This document shows positions 23,215 to 35,108 of a stretch of 64,000 nt of DNA, in pieces. The notes below the pieces were generated by a model. That model had not been told where the DNA came from and ran no database searches. It worked only from the letters and a program-made list of their open reading frames with translations. Source of the DNA: Timema cristinae (taxonomy: Eukaryota > Arthropoda > Insecta > Phasmatodea > Timematidae); NCBI GenBank assembly GCA_039000515.1, contig JBCFYV010000012.1, positions 114,711,949 to 114,775,948 on the forward strand. The letters run 5' to 3'. The translations under genes were made by a program, and so were the position numbers. The first letter of the stretch is position 1. Each line of letters starts with the position of its first letter.

Positions 23215-23394
23215 CACATCTGGCCCGTCCAGACTTAATGCATTTTAGTTACACTAATGAGGCCAGAAGATGAGGAAGACAGAATTTAGAGGAAATGTAC
23301 TCACAGTTACGTGGAGGGATATTAGGAAACTATTTTAAAAAAACTACCTGGGATTTAAAGCCAGACCTATTCCGTCACTAGGAAACCAGAATAG

Positions 23395-23432
<38 letters not shown>

Positions 23433-23472
23433 CAAACGTATAGCCCGAACGGATAGTAAGGTGAGGTGCTAA
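23215..23472 (-). repeat. Decayed SINE C, with TA run and an inverted tail piece
   Basis: Minus-oriented body at 23215-23390, then (TA)n at 23396-23430, then a plus-oriented common tail (CGTATAGCCCGAACGGATAG) at 23436-23472. Confidence 0.6.
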
Positions 23473-23502
23473 ATAATACATAGTTCTATATATTTGTTAG
23501 CA

Positions 23503-23716
23503 CGCTTATTAATTAAGTACTCTAAGTTGTTGATATTGATTAAGGTTTAATTAAAGGGAATATACCCACATTTGCTTGGAGGGATCGTGGAAAATTATTT
23601 AGTAAAAATCACCTACACTACACCCGAACAGGATTTGAACCCCAATATCCTTGTTATCAGCACTCCATTATAATTTGAGAGTGATGTCTTAGACCACGTG
23701 TCCACCGAAGTGGGTC
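23503..23716 (-). repeat. SINE C, diverged
   Basis: Body (CATTTGCTTGGAGGGATCGT) and head complement (TTAGACCACGTGTCCACCGA) are recognisable. The common tail is largely decayed. Confidence 0.7.
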
Positions 23717-23923
23717 AATATAATTATCATTAATTATCATCAAGTAGCAGTACAAATACAAACACAGCGCCTTGATTATATTACAACCTCGGACCTGTGA
23801 GGGTCACGCAGACGAGCTATTAATTATTCATAGATAATTACAGTTTGTGGGACCTCCCCACAAATTGAGTGAGGATCCCGTTCGAAGGATAATCAATCTC
23901 TACTTGACATCCTCAGACCCACA

Positions 23924-26400
23924 GTGGCGTAGTATAACTTAATAGCCAGGAAGACACGGCCTATGGGACAACTGGTGCTAGAATAGACGAGCAAAAAATT
24001 CATCAGAGCCAGAAACCAAGTAGGTTCGTATCGTCCCTGGGTGGAGCTGTCCGGTAGTAGGAGAACAAACAGGGGAGGAGGACAATACAAGTGACAATAC
24101 AATTTGTGTTGTGACCTATTAAATGGCATCATTCTATTCACAAAGATCCATTCTACGCTCCTATAACAGTGTGTTGTAACTATTAAATGACATCATTCTA
24201 TTCACAAAGATCCATTCTACGCTCCTATAACAGTGTGTTGTAACTATTAAATGACATCATTCTATTCACAAAGATCCATTCTACGCTCCTATAACAGTGT
24301 GTTGTAACTATTAAATGACATCATTCTATTCACAAAGATCCATTCTACGCTCCTATAACAGTGTGTTGTAACTATTAAATGACATCATTCTATTCACAAA
24401 GATCCATTCTACGCTCCTATAACAGTGTGTTGTAACTATTAAATGACATCATTTTATTCCCAAAGATCCACTCTACGCTCCTATAACAATGTGTTGTGAC
24501 TATTAAATGATATCATTCTATTCCCAAAGATCCATTCTACGCTCCTATACTAGTGTGTTGTAACTATTAAATGACATCATTCTATTCATAAAGATCCATT
24601 CTACGCTCCTATAAGAGTGTGTTGTGACTATTAAATGACATCATTCTATTCACAAAGATACATTCTACGCTCCTATAACAGTGTGTTGTGACTATTAAAT
24701 GACATCATTCTATTCACAAAGATACATTCTACGCTCCTATAAGAGTGTGTTGTGACTATTAAATGACATCATTCTATTCACAAAGATACATTCTACGCTC
24801 CTATAAGAGTGTGTTGTGACTATTAAATGACATCATTCTATTCACAAAGATACATTCTACGCTCCTATAACAGTGTGTTGTGACTATTAAATGACATCAT
24901 TCTATTCACAAAGATACATTCTACGCTCCTATAACAGTGTGTTGTGACTATTAAATGACATCATTCTATTCACAAAGATACATTCTACGCTCCTATAACA
25001 GTGTGTTGTGACTATTAAATGACATCATTCTATTCACGAAGATCCATTCTACGCTCCTATAACAGTGTGTTGTGACTATTAAATGACATCATTCTATTCA
25101 CAAAGATACATTCTACGCTCCTATAAGAGTGTGTTGTGACTATTAAATGACATCATTCTATTCACAAAGATACATTCTACGCTCCTATAACAGTGTGTTG
25201 TGACCCTTCTATTAAATGACATCATTCTATTCACAAAGATACATTCTACGCTCCTATAACAGTGTGTTGTGAATATTAAATGACATTCTATTCACAAAGA
25301 TACATTCTACGCTCCTATAACAGTGTGTTGTGACTATTAAATGACATCATTCTATTCACGAAGATCCATTCTACGCTCCTATAACAGTGTGTTGTGACCC
25401 TCCTATTAAATGACATCATTCTATTCACAAAGATCCATTCTACGCTCCTATAACAGTGTGTTGTGACTATTAAATGACATCATTCTATTCACAAAGATCC
25501 ATTCTACGCTCCTATAACAGTGTGTTGTAACTATTAAATGACATCATTTTATTCCCAAAGATCCACTACGCTCCTATAACAATGTGTTGTGACTATTAAA
25601 TGATATCATTCTATTCCCAAAGATCCATTCTACGCTCCTATACTAGTGTGTTGTAACTATTAAATGACATCATTCTATTCACAAAGATCCATTCTACGCT
25701 CCTATAAGAGTGTGTTGTGACTATTAAATGACATCATTCTATTCACAAAGATACATTCTACGCTCCTATAACAGTGTGTTGTGACTATTAAATGACATCA
25801 TTCTATTCACAAAGATACATTCTACGCTCCTATAAGAGTGTGTTGTGACTATTAAATGACATCATTCTATTCACAAAGATACATTCTACGCTCCTATAAC
25901 AGTGTGTTGTGACTATTAAATGACATCATTCTATTCACAAAGATCCATTCTACGCTCCTATAAGAGTGTGTTGTGACTATTAAATGACATCATTCTATTC
26001 ACAAAGATACATTCTACGCTCCTATAACAGTGTGTTGTGACTATTAAATGACATCATTCTATTCACAAAGATACATTCTACGCTCCTATAAGAGTGTGTT
26101 GTGACTATTAAATGACATCATTCTATTCACAAAGATACATTCTACGCTCCTATAACAGTGTGTTGTGACCCTTCTATTAAATGACATCATTCTATTCACA
26201 AAGATACATTCTACGCTCCTATAACAGTGTGTTGTGACTATTAAATGACATCATTCTATTCACAAAGATCCATTCTACGCTCCTATAACAGTGTGTTGTG
26301 ACTATTAAATGACCTCATTCTATTCACAAAGATCCATTCTATGCTCCTATAACAGTTACCTTTCGTTTCCCGGACATTTAGCTCTTAATGATCAACAGAA
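23924..26400 (+). mobile_element. Unnamed repeat element carrying an expanded 64-bp array
   Basis: The left part begins CAGTGGCGTAGTATAACTT, resembling a hAT-type terminus, and contains AGCCAGAAACCAAG and GGAGAACAAACAGGGGAGGA. The right part after the array is CAGTTACCTTTCGTTTCCCG followed by GACATTTAGCTCTTAATG. Both flanks match, inverted, the 40.25-40.49 kb copy, which has one unit. The right terminus is not identified. Confidence 0.65.
24113..26357 (+). repeat. 64-bp satellite-like array, about 35 units
   Basis: The unit runs from CTATTAAATGACATCATTCT through ATTCACAAAGATMCATTCTA to CGCTCCTATAACAGTGTGTT, period 64. Variants: C or A in GATMCATT, AACAG or AAGAG, and three units with an insertion after GTGACC. 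A distinctive variant series at 24448 (TTTTATTCCCAAAGATCC, then GATATCATT, then ATACTAGTG) recurs at 25542, about 1.09 kb or 17 units later, showing a higher-order duplication. There are no unique spacers and no coding potential. Confidence 0.97.
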
Positions 26401-26678
26401 ATATTTAACTTAATCGTAACATCTGATTGGTGATATATCATCTACCTTGGCAGAACCCTTAACCTTTTTATGGTGCAACGGGTCATACTACCCTTCCCAG
26501 ATATCCATATTTAAATATTCTACTGGAGTAGGAATGAGAAGGTTAGGGCATTGGGAACGATCTACCCCGTCATTGCGTGTGGGGAAAAACAACACTTCAT
26601 TGAACCCTTTTGTAAATATAGTATAGGGCGAGAGCCACCTTAGCCCGCATGACCAACTGTGTGGGTACATAATAGCTA

Positions 26679-27062
26679 ACGACCCACATCGGTGGCTGCA
26701 TAATCTAAGGCGCTACTCTTGCAGTAGACTAGACGGTCGATGATGGGGAGATTAAGGTTTAAATCTTGTTAGGTTAAAAAAATTGTTTTCTACTATCCCT
26801 TCACGCAAATGCTGATACACTTCCTATAAATATAAATATATCATATTTTCAATCCACCACTCATGTACCCTCTTCCAAAAAATTTATTATATAATATACG
26901 AGTAATATTGTGGTATAGCAGCGAAACAAAGGTATTAGTCTAGTTTAGCATAATTTTACGTCAAGCAAAATGTAGGGGATCGAATCCCGGTTGGGTATAT
27001 TACGAAGGGTTAGTCATACAAGTTTTCCCACTCTATCTCCACGCAAACCTCTCCTATTCTAC
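26679..27062 (+). repeat. Two decayed SINE C fragments
   Basis: The first (26679-26830) has the head CATCGGTGGCTGCATAATCT and body to TTCACGCAAATGCTG. The second (about 26955-27062) has a B-box part GGATCGAATCCCGGTTGGGT and a short body. The common tail is missing in both. Confidence 0.6.
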
Positions 27063-27530
27063 TAGTAAAATTAATGTAACACGAGCGATCACTAAGGGGA
27101 AAAGAGAAATCTTACAATCTATCTTAACTTAGTGCTGAGCTTCGAATGTTTAAGTCAGTTATTCCGTTGCTAGGGAGGTGGCTTACCCATGCACAGTGTA
27201 TTCTGGCCATTAGCCTAACACCCACTTTTTCACCTTTACTTGTGATTGAAGCAAAGGTGCAGTAGGAGTAAGAAAATAACCTTTCAATCCATTAGCTTTC
27301 GGATCACCCCAAATAAAAGATTAGATGGCGTCAAGGTAGAATAACCCCCTACACCACCCCATCCCTCCCCCTTCTACTTCTCCTGAGAGGGAAATAGCCC
27401 TTTCACTTTCCAACACCTGCTGGTTCCATGATTGGTCAGGTTCTGGATGACCCTGGTTCCACCCCAGATGAAGCCTTAAACCATTTGGTATTTTGATGAA
27501 TTAAATATCAAAGCTGCTATAGGTATTTTT
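27063..27530. other. Intergenic, no feature recognised
   Basis: Moderate GC with a pyrimidine-rich patch at 27345-27380; no coding or repeat signal that I recognise. Confidence 0.35.
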
Positions 27531-27777
27531 AGCACCGCGTCTTACTACCCGTTAAAGCTATACGATTATGTACTAATTAGCCTAATGTTTTAGAGATTAG
27601 TAAGGTTATATTTAGAGGAAGTGTATCCGCATTTGAGTGGAAGGAGAGTGGATTTTTTTTTTAGTAAAACCACCCTCAAAACATCCGACCGAGGTTCGAA
27701 CCTTGATCTCCCTGTCATCGGTGGTCTAGTCTACTGCGAGAGTAGCGCGTTATACCACGTGGTCACGGAGCGGGTTA
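27531..27777 (-). repeat. SINE C, near full length
   Basis: It starts AGCACCGCGTCTTACTACCC and ends in the head complement (GCGCGTTATACCACGTGGTC). Confidence 0.85.
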
Positions 27778-27825
27778 AGTACGGGTATAGTCGCATCTAA
27801 ATATAATATTTTTATATTAAAAAAC

Positions 27826-27905
27826 ACCTGGACACGGGGATTAAACCCGGGACTTTTAGATTTGTACGCTAATTCGCTTATCACTGAGCTATTTAGGAGT
27901 CGTCA
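27826..27905 (-). repeat. SINE E tRNA-like head
   Basis: Complement reads AAATAGCTCAGTGATAAGCG (A box) and CCCGGGTTTAATCCCCG (B box), about 75 nt. A similar plus-strand sequence lies at 28443. Mismatches in the arms argue against a functional tRNA gene. Confidence 0.55.
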
Positions 27906-28121
27906 CGTAACCGGGGTCATTATTTACTCATATTTTAAGGCAGAATCTGTGATGTACATGTGTAAATCACCAGTTAGACATTAAAATTATCATCGTATTT
28001 TTGTCAGCATAAAGCCCACCTGGGTCGAAGGCGGTTGCGTTACCTGATATATCACGATATTAATTGATAACTCATTTGTAGCATGTCCATCACAGACTCT
28101 GACTTAAAATATGAGTGATGG

Positions 28122-28411
28122 GTGACTTGGAAGTCTAGGGGTAAGGTGTCAGACTTCTGTGCTGGGGGTCCGGGGTTCAGTCCTCGGTCCCGGCACAGAT
28201 TTATCTGATTGCCAAACCCTTCCTTCACCTCTAACAAGACGTGTATTAATCACAACTTGTGAATGTGTGGAATTCCAGCCCTCCACCGTAGTTCGGATTA
28301 CACGTTAAACTGTAGGTCCTCAATTTCATCTCACAATCATCCTACTATTACACATTAGCGTAAATGCTTATAACCCGAACGGGTAGTAAGACGCGGTGCT
28401 AATAATAATAA
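28122..28411 (+). repeat. SINE A, full length
   Basis: Head GGTGACTTGGAAGTCTAGGG, B box GGTTCAGTCC, body variant with a GTGTATTAATCACAACTTG insertion (also seen at 2.7 and 33.4 kb), tail (TAATAATAA). Confidence 0.9.
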
Positions 28412-28442
28412 AATAGGAGTGACGAATGACCTTGAGCACGAG

Positions 28443-28515
28443 ACAATTCTTAGATAGCTCAGTGGTTAGAGAATTGGCGTACTAAGCCAAATTTCCCGGG
28501 TTCGATTTTTTTATC
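28443..28515 (+). repeat. SINE E tRNA-like head
   Basis: TAGATAGCTCAGTGGTTAGA (A box) and CCCGGGTTCGATTT (B box), then T-rich sequence. It lacks a complementary 3' acceptor arm, so it is treated as a SINE head, not a tRNA gene. Confidence 0.55.
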
Positions 28516-28617
28516 TAAGTGTAATTTTTTTTTAAAATTTTAAGAATACATTCAATGTTTGACCTGATTTTAGAGTTGGGGGTTAAGTTTGAAATTTGAT
28601 TACTATAGACTAAGTTA

Positions 28618-28620
28618 GCA

Positions 28621-28681
<61 letters not shown>

Positions 28682-28811
28682 GCACCACGTATTACTATCC
28701 GTTCGGGTTATACGCACTTACTCTAATGTGTAATGGTAGGGTGATTGTGAGATGAAATGAAGGACCTACAGTTTAACGTGGAATCCGAACCACGGTGGAG
28801 GCCTGTCATTC
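28618..28811 (-). repeat. SINE A, head missing, with long (ATT)n tail complement
   Basis: About 60 bases of (ATT)n, then AGCACCACGTATTACTATCC and the A body to CACGGTGGAGGCCTG. Confidence 0.85.
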
Positions 28812-28874
28812 GTTAGCAAATAAGTTGTATACTTACAAAATTTTGTACTTAGAGAGTATACGTTTAATATTAAA

Positions 28875-29101
28875 CTATCTACTGCTGAGGACGGGGAGAT
28901 CGAGGTTCGAATCTCGGTCGGGTGAACTGGGGTGGTTTTTCCTAAATGGTTTTCCACTCTGCCTCCACGCAAATGCGGGTTAACCTCCTTTAATTCAACC
29001 TTCCCAATTCCTACTCCATTAGCGTAATTAGTACTTAATGCGTATAACCCGAACGGGTAGTAAGACGCGGTTCTAAATATTATTAATATTATTAATATTA
29101 A
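28875..29101 (+). repeat. SINE B, head-truncated
   Basis: It has CTGAGGACGGGGAGATCGAG, B box GGTTCGAATC, GGTTTTTCCTAAATGGTTTT, and 3' end CCCGAACGGGTAGTAAGACG then TAAATATTATTAATATT. Confidence 0.88.
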
Positions 29102-29255
29102 ACTAAAATAAACAAAACTTGACATCTCTCAGACATAAAAACAATCCCTTACATGTTGTCCACATGGACTCGTATTTTTCACAAAGGAAAAAACAACAAG
29201 CAAAAAAACAGAACACGTAATATATTTTAAGTATAGTAATCCGTATCACACGTTT

Positions 29256-29486
29256 CATGGTCTTACGTGCTACTTACGTGTTAGACTACCAAAAATAAGG
29301 AAACCAGGTTTCAATCCAAGTCGGGTGCAGTGAAGGTGGTTATTATTAAAGGTTTTTCTACTTTCCTTCTAGACAAATGTGGATGCACTTCCTCTAAATT
29401 AAATCTTACTAATCCCTAACACATCAGTGTAAACAGTACATAGGCGTATAACCCTTAATATTGGTAAAACATGTGCTAAAAAAAAA
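29256..29486 (+). repeat. SINE C, diverged
   Basis: Head remnant TGGTCTTACGTGCTACTTAC, B box GGTTTCAATCC, body, and tail remnant GTATAACCCTTAATATTGG. Confidence 0.65.
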
Positions 29487-30146
29487 GAATAATCTTAAAA
29501 CATCTCTGTCAGCGATGTAATACACATTTAAAAACAAAATAATTAATTGCTCAGTCATCCTCTTTTTTGTAATATAATATTTTAACACCCCAATATATTT
29601 AGGCACTCTAATGTTTTTGAGCGCAGCCCTAGTCACACATCAAATGTTTACCGTCTCCTTACACCACCCATTCACCACACACTACCACCCCCTTCCTTTA
29701 AACCATGAACAGTAATTTCACTTTTTGAATCTTAACATTTTTACTGCCCATAAAAAAAGAACTCAGAGTGTTTCGAGCTAGGTTTACAACAGTTCCAGCG
29801 TCCTCTTCGCTTTATGACCGACATTTTGAAATGGTTCAAGTTATTGCAACTTTTTAACAAAAAATATGTTACGATGCGAGCTTTGGGTAGACTGAGCTTA
29901 GGGACGTACTACTATGGACCAATCGACTCGGTGGGGTGCTAACCCAAAACTAAATAGATTACTTAGAATGTTAAATTTAAATCGCCTGAGAAGAACTATT
30001 AAAAGTAAAATAATTTTAAGTAGCCACCGTATTGAAACGGATGGCCATATTGAAAAACTGTTTAACCTCCGTTTACCCTGAAAAGTAGCAGTATTGCCTT
30101 GACTCGATACACTATGGCCTTGTATTGCAATATGTAACATAGTAAT
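29487..30146. other. Intergenic, no feature recognised
   Basis: No repeat or coding signal is recognised. A tract at 29770-29880 is of unknown origin. Confidence 0.35.
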
Positions 30147-33108
30147 ATCACTCGTAGCCCAGTTTGTGGAAAGACTGGTCGGTACTAATGTACTAATGTA
30201 CTGATGTCCAGGGGATGCCCGAATGTACTGATCGTACATTCTTTGTGTGGAGGCTCTTTCCATGTCCTGGTGAGATGAGGTGATGGTGATAGTGAGTATG
30301 AGGGTGATAGTGAGTATGATGGTGATAGTGAGTGTGATGGTGATTGTGAGTATGATGGTGATAGTGAGTATGAGGGTGATAGTGAGTATGAGGGTGATAG
30401 TGAGTATGAAGGTGATAGTGAGTGTGATGGTGATAGTGAGTATGATGGTGATAGTGAGTATGATGGTGATAGTGAGTATGATGGTGATAGTGAGTATGAT
30501 GGTGATAGTGAGTATGATGGTGATAGTGAGTATGAGGGTGATAGTGAGTATAGGAGTGATAGTGAGTATAAGAGTGATAGTGAGTTGAAGGTGATAGTGA
30601 GTGTGATGGTGATAGTGAGTATGATGGTGATAGTGAGTATGATGGTGATAGTGAGTATGAGGGTGATAGTGAGTATGATGGTGATAGTGAGTATGATGGT
30701 GATAGTGAGTGTGATGGTGATAGTGAGTATGATGGTGATAGTGAGTATGATGGTGATAGTGAGTATGATGGTGATAGTGAGTATGATGGTGACAGTGAGT
30801 ATGATGGTGATAGTGAGTATGATGGTGATAGTGAGTGTGAGGGTAATAGTGAGTATAGGAGTGATAGTGTGAGTATAGAGTGTATAGTGAGTATGAGGTG
30901 ATAGTGAGTGTGATGGTGATAGTGAGTATGATGGTGATAGTGAGTATGATGGTGATAGTGAGTATGATGGTGATAGTGTGAGTGATATGAGGGTGATAGT
31001 GAGTATAGAGTGATAGTGTTGTATAGGTGATAGTGAGTATAGAGTGATAGTGAGTATGAAGGTGATAGTGATGTGATTGGTGATAGTGAGTATGATGGTG
31101 ATAGTGAGTATGATGGTGATAGTGAGTATGATGGTGATAGTGAGTATAGAGTGATAGTGAGTATAGAGGTGATAGTGAGTATGAGGGTGATAGGTATGAG
31201 TATGAGGTGATAGTGAGTTGAGGTGATAGTGAGTATGAGGTGATAGTGAGTATGATGAGTGATAGTGAGTATGATGGTGATAGTGAGTATAGGGTGATAG
31301 TGAGTATGAGGTGATAGTGAGTATAGAGTGATAGTGAGTATGAAGGTGATAGTGAGTAGGATGGTGATAGTGAGTATGATGGTGATAGTGAGTATGATGG
31401 TGATAGTGAGTATGAGGGTGATAGTGAGTATAGGAGTGATAGTGAGTATAAGAGTGATAGTGAGTATGAAGGTGATAGTGAGTGTGATGGTGATAGTGAG
31501 TATGATGGTGATAGTGAGTATGAGGGTGATAGTGAGTATAGGAGTGATAGTGAGTATAGGAGTGATAGTGAGTATGAAGGTGATAGTGAGTGTGATGGTG
31601 ATAGTGAGTTGAGGTGATAGTGAGTATGAGGGTGATAGTGAGTATGAGGGTGATAGTGAGTATAGAGTGATAGTGAGTATGAAGGTGATAGTGAGTGTGA
31701 TGGTGATAGTGAGTATGAGGTGATAGTGAGTATGAGGTGATAGTGAGTATGAGGTGATAGTGAGTATGAGTGGTGATAGTGAGTATAGTGAGTGATAGTG
31801 AGTATAAGAGGTGATAGTGAGTATGATGGTGATAGTGAGTATGATGGTGATAGTGAGTATGATGGTGATAGTGAGTATAGATGAGTGATAGTGAGTATGA
31901 AGGTGATAGTGAGTGTGATGGTGATAGTGAGTATGAGGAGTGGATAGTGAGTATGAGAGGTGATAGTGAGTATGAGGTGATAGTGAGTATGAGGTGATAG
32001 TGAGTTGAGGTGATAGTGAGTATGTAAAGGGTGATAGTGAGTAGTGATAAGAGTGATAGTGAGTATGAAGGTGATAGTGAGTGTGATGGTGATAGTGAGT
32101 ATGATGGTGATAGTGAGTATGATGGTGATAGTGAGTATGAGGGTGATAGTGAGTATGAGGTGATAGTGAGTATGATGGTGATAGTGAGTATGAGGGTGAT
32201 AGTGAGTATAGGAGTGATAGTGAGTATAAGTGTGATAGTGAGTATGAAGGTGATAGTGAGTGTGATGGTGATAGTGAGTATGATGGTGATAGTGAGTATG
32301 AGGGTGATAGTGAGTATGATGGTGATAGTGAGTATGAGGGTGATAGTGAGTATGAGGGTGATAGTGAGTATGAGGGTGATAGTGAGTATGATGGTGATAG
32401 TGAGTATGATGGTGATAGTGAGTATGAGGGTGATAGTGAGTATAGGAGTGATAGTGAGTATAAGAGTGATAGTGAGTATGAAGGTGATAGTGAGTGTGAT
32501 GGTGATAGTGAGTATGATGGTGATAGTGAGTATGAGGGTGATAGTGAGTATGATGGTGATAGTGAGTATGAGGGTGATAGTGAGTATAGGAGTGATAGTG
32601 AGTATGAAGGTGATAGTGAGTGTGATGGTGATAGTGAGTATGATGGTGATAGTGAGTATGAGGGTGATAGTGAGTATGATGGTGATAGTGAGTATGATGG
32701 TGATAGTGAGTATGAGGGTGATAGTGAGTATAGGATTGATAGTGAGTATGAAGGTGATAGTGAGTGTGATGGTGATAGTGAGTATGATGGTGATAGTGAG
32801 TATGAGGGTGATAGTGAGTATGATGGTGATAGTGAGTATGAGGGTGATAGTGAGTATAGGAGTGATAGTGAGTATAAGAGTGATAGTGAGTATGAAGGTG
32901 ATAGTGAGTGTGATGGTGATGGTGATAGTGAGGGTGTGTAACCGATGAAGACACCTTAAACCTAACTTAAGACTAACCAACCAAATCCTGGTGACCGTTG
33001 GGTTAACTCCCATTTCAGGAAAAATACCCAGGTACTTGCCAGAATTAAGCCCGGTACCCCTATACTCGTAACCATGTGAATTTACCACTATACCAAGGGG
33101 TCGGTTTG
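30147..33108 (-). repeat. VNTR-SINE, copy 2 (about 177 units)
   Basis: On the minus strand: tRNA-like head CCTTGGTATAGTGGTAAATT with B-box-like GGGCTTAATTC, body, then a 2.66-kb internal array of 15-bp units, then the 3' domain (GGAAAGAGCCTCCACAC, GTACGATCAGTACATTC). The same flanks surround the arrays at 20.2 and 45.8-46.4 kb. Confidence 0.88.
30277..32934. repeat. 15-bp minisatellite inside VNTR-SINE copy 2
   Basis: Unit ATGGTGATAGTGAGT with R/A/G variants (TATGAGGG, TATAGGAG, TATAAGAG, TATGAAGG, TGTGATGG). Larger blocks of the same variant order repeat, for example GGAG, AAGAG, GAAGG, TGTGATGG in series. The centre (about 30870-32040) has many one-base deletions. Since 15 is a multiple of 3, both strands stay open and give meaningless ORFs up to about 1000 codons. 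Confidence 0.97.
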
Positions 33109-33235
33109 TACCATAGTGGGACCATGCCAGGTCGACTTGTTAATCTACAAGATTATCGAAAGTTACATATATCATTTGGCATAAGTTAAAATAATATTTC
33201 TGTCAAATCTCGTTAAATTTTGTCAACGTATGCGA

Positions 33236-33236
33236 C

Positions 33237-33276
<40 letters not shown>

Positions 33277-33475
33277 TCACCACGTCTTATTACCCGTCCG
33301 GGTTATACGCACTTACGCTAATGTGTAATGGTAGGGTGATTGTGAGATGAAATGGAGGACCTACAGTTTAACGTGGAATCCGAACCACGGTGGAGGCCTG
33401 GCATTCCACACATTCACAAGTTGGGATTAATACACGTCTTTTCAGAGGTGAAGGAAGGGTTTGGTAATCAGATAG
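33236..33475 (-). repeat. SINE A, head missing
   Basis: (AAT)n run, then ATCACCACGTCTTATTACCC and the A body to GGTTTGGTAATCAGATAGA. The tail repeat is the complement of that in most A copies. Confidence 0.85.
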
Positions 33476-34537
33476 ACAGTAATTATTCGCACGGAACAAA
33501 CAAACCTAAATACAAATATATGAGTAGCTACCATATTGAAACAGATAGCCAGACCAAAAAAAAAATAAGTGTATACTTCATTTGACCTCTGTTCAAAGAA
33601 TTACCCTGACAAATTTCGTCAAAATTGGTTAAAGCATTTGATAGTTATCGAGGAACAAATAACCGGACAGACAGACAGACAGATGAAATGCCAAATGCTG
33701 TAGTTAAAACAGAACCTGTCTATTTACGTTCGGTCAATTAAAATATATTCTTTTTAAAAATAGTGAAAGCTTTTCAATAAAATTTGATAAAATTATTTTA
33801 TAATATGTACTCTAGATGTTTTAAAAAAGCACACGCCATTTTGACGGAAGCAACATGATACATCCAGTTAACACGTAATTGCTCTTCACATTAAATTAAT
33901 TACCCTCGGTAAAACCATTAAAATTGACGCACCCTACGGCATATAATTACATGACGTACCCTTAAGGAGCGAGAACATATTGTCCTCATGTTCATGTTTT
34001 GAAAAAAAAAAAGAAAAAAGTTGTACAATACAAGAGGGGGTGATGACAGGGAACTTTGTTGATTAATGGGTTGTTATGTTGGCTAACGCGAGAGTCACGT
34101 GGCTATCACAAGCCCAGACTGTCATTTGTCAGCCTAGATTACTCTCACAAGATGGCCGCTCCTTGTTTCTCTAGGGAAGTGTTGTCGGAGATTACATTTT
34201 AACATGCTAGCTTTATAATAAATACAGGTGTGCGAAGTTTATTTTTTAAATGCGAAGCCAAGTTGAAACGAATCTTGAAACGCGCGAAGAAAATTTGAAT
34301 CAGGAGTCGAAGATAAGACTTTGGTTGTCGTCACATAACCGTATTTTTAAATTTTTAAATTTTTAAATGTCCAATAAGTGCATCTAGGTTAAGAGAAAGG
34401 TGTATAAACAAAGCAGAGTTATATTATTTTATGCTGACATTTATGAATTTTTCCATCCTTACGTTTAATATGTCATTTAATCACTGATCGGTGTTAAAAT
34501 GTTGATTAATAGCAGTTCTAAAAATGATTATAAAATT
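33476..34537. other. Intergenic; possible promoter-like patch
   Basis: 33600-33690 has TTCGTCAAAATTGGTTAAAG and (GACA)n, resembling the end of an old transposon. At 34150, CAAGATGGCCGCTCC resembles a YY1-type motif near a GTCACGTGGC E-box (34094). No exon is identified. Confidence 0.25.
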
Positions 34538-34659
34538 GTTTACATAATTATTTAATATTCAATTCAAAATGGAGTAATTTAGTGTTTGTGTAAAGTGTAT
34601 GTTTGTATAATTATTTAATATTCAATTCAAAATGGAGTAATTTAGTGTTTGTGTAAAGT
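34538..34659 (+). repeat. Tandem duplication, 63 bp x 2
   Basis: Two near-identical copies of a unit containing TAATTATTTAATATTCAATT and GGAGTAATTTAGTGTTTGTG. Confidence 0.9.
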
Positions 34660-34760
34660 TAATTTCCTCTTCTATTTTTGTTTGATAAAGGCAACAATGC
34701 CGAAATATTAATCAATTTGTCCTAAAATTTGTGTTTAGATGTCTGTTTGACTATTTCTAC

Positions 34761-34761
<1 letters not shown>

Positions 34762-34821
<60 letters not shown>

Positions 34822-35041
34822 TTTAGCACCACGTCTTACTACCCGTTCGGGTTATACGCTTAAAGTACTAATTACGTTAATGGATTTAGTAATTGGGAAG
34901 GTTGAATTAGAGAAAGTGAACCCGCATTTGCGTGGAAGGAGAGTGGAAAACCATTTAGGAAAAACCACCCCCTGTTCACCCGACCGAGAGTCGAACCTCG
35001 ATCTCCCCGTCCTCAGCAATCGAGCTCAACACGACTAGCGC
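34762..35041 (-). repeat. SINE B, head partly lost
   Basis: (ATA)n run, ATTTAGCACCACGTCTTACT, body with CATTTGCGTGGAAGGAGAGT and the head complement up to CAACACGACTAGCGC. Confidence 0.9.
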
Positions 35042-35060
35042 TATTTATACTATAGAAATA

Positions 35061-35108
35061 TTATTATTATTGGCACCGCGTCTTACTACCCATTCGGGTT
35101 ATACGTAC
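35061..35108 (-). repeat. 48-bp tail-only SINE insertion with 12-bp target duplication
   Basis: Only (TTA)n and the common 3' end (GGCACCGCGTCTTACTACCC) are present. ACTATAGAAATA occurs exactly on both sides (35049-35060 and 35109-35120). This is a severely 5'-truncated retrotransposition product. Confidence 0.9.

Noticed and set aside
23893..24141. 82-codon minus-strand ORF beside the 64-bp array
   Set aside because: It falls within the repeat element's flank and is not preserved in the 40-kb copy.
24113..26357. Regular 64-bp repeats resembling a CRISPR array
   Set aside because: There are no spacers; units are head to tail and the host genome is eukaryotic.
29898..33088. Minus-strand ORFs of about 970-1020 codons rich in His, Tyr, Thr, Ser and Leu
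   Set aside because: They are produced by a 15-bp tandem repeat with no stop in several frames; plus-strand frames are open as well, and the array lies inside a SINE.
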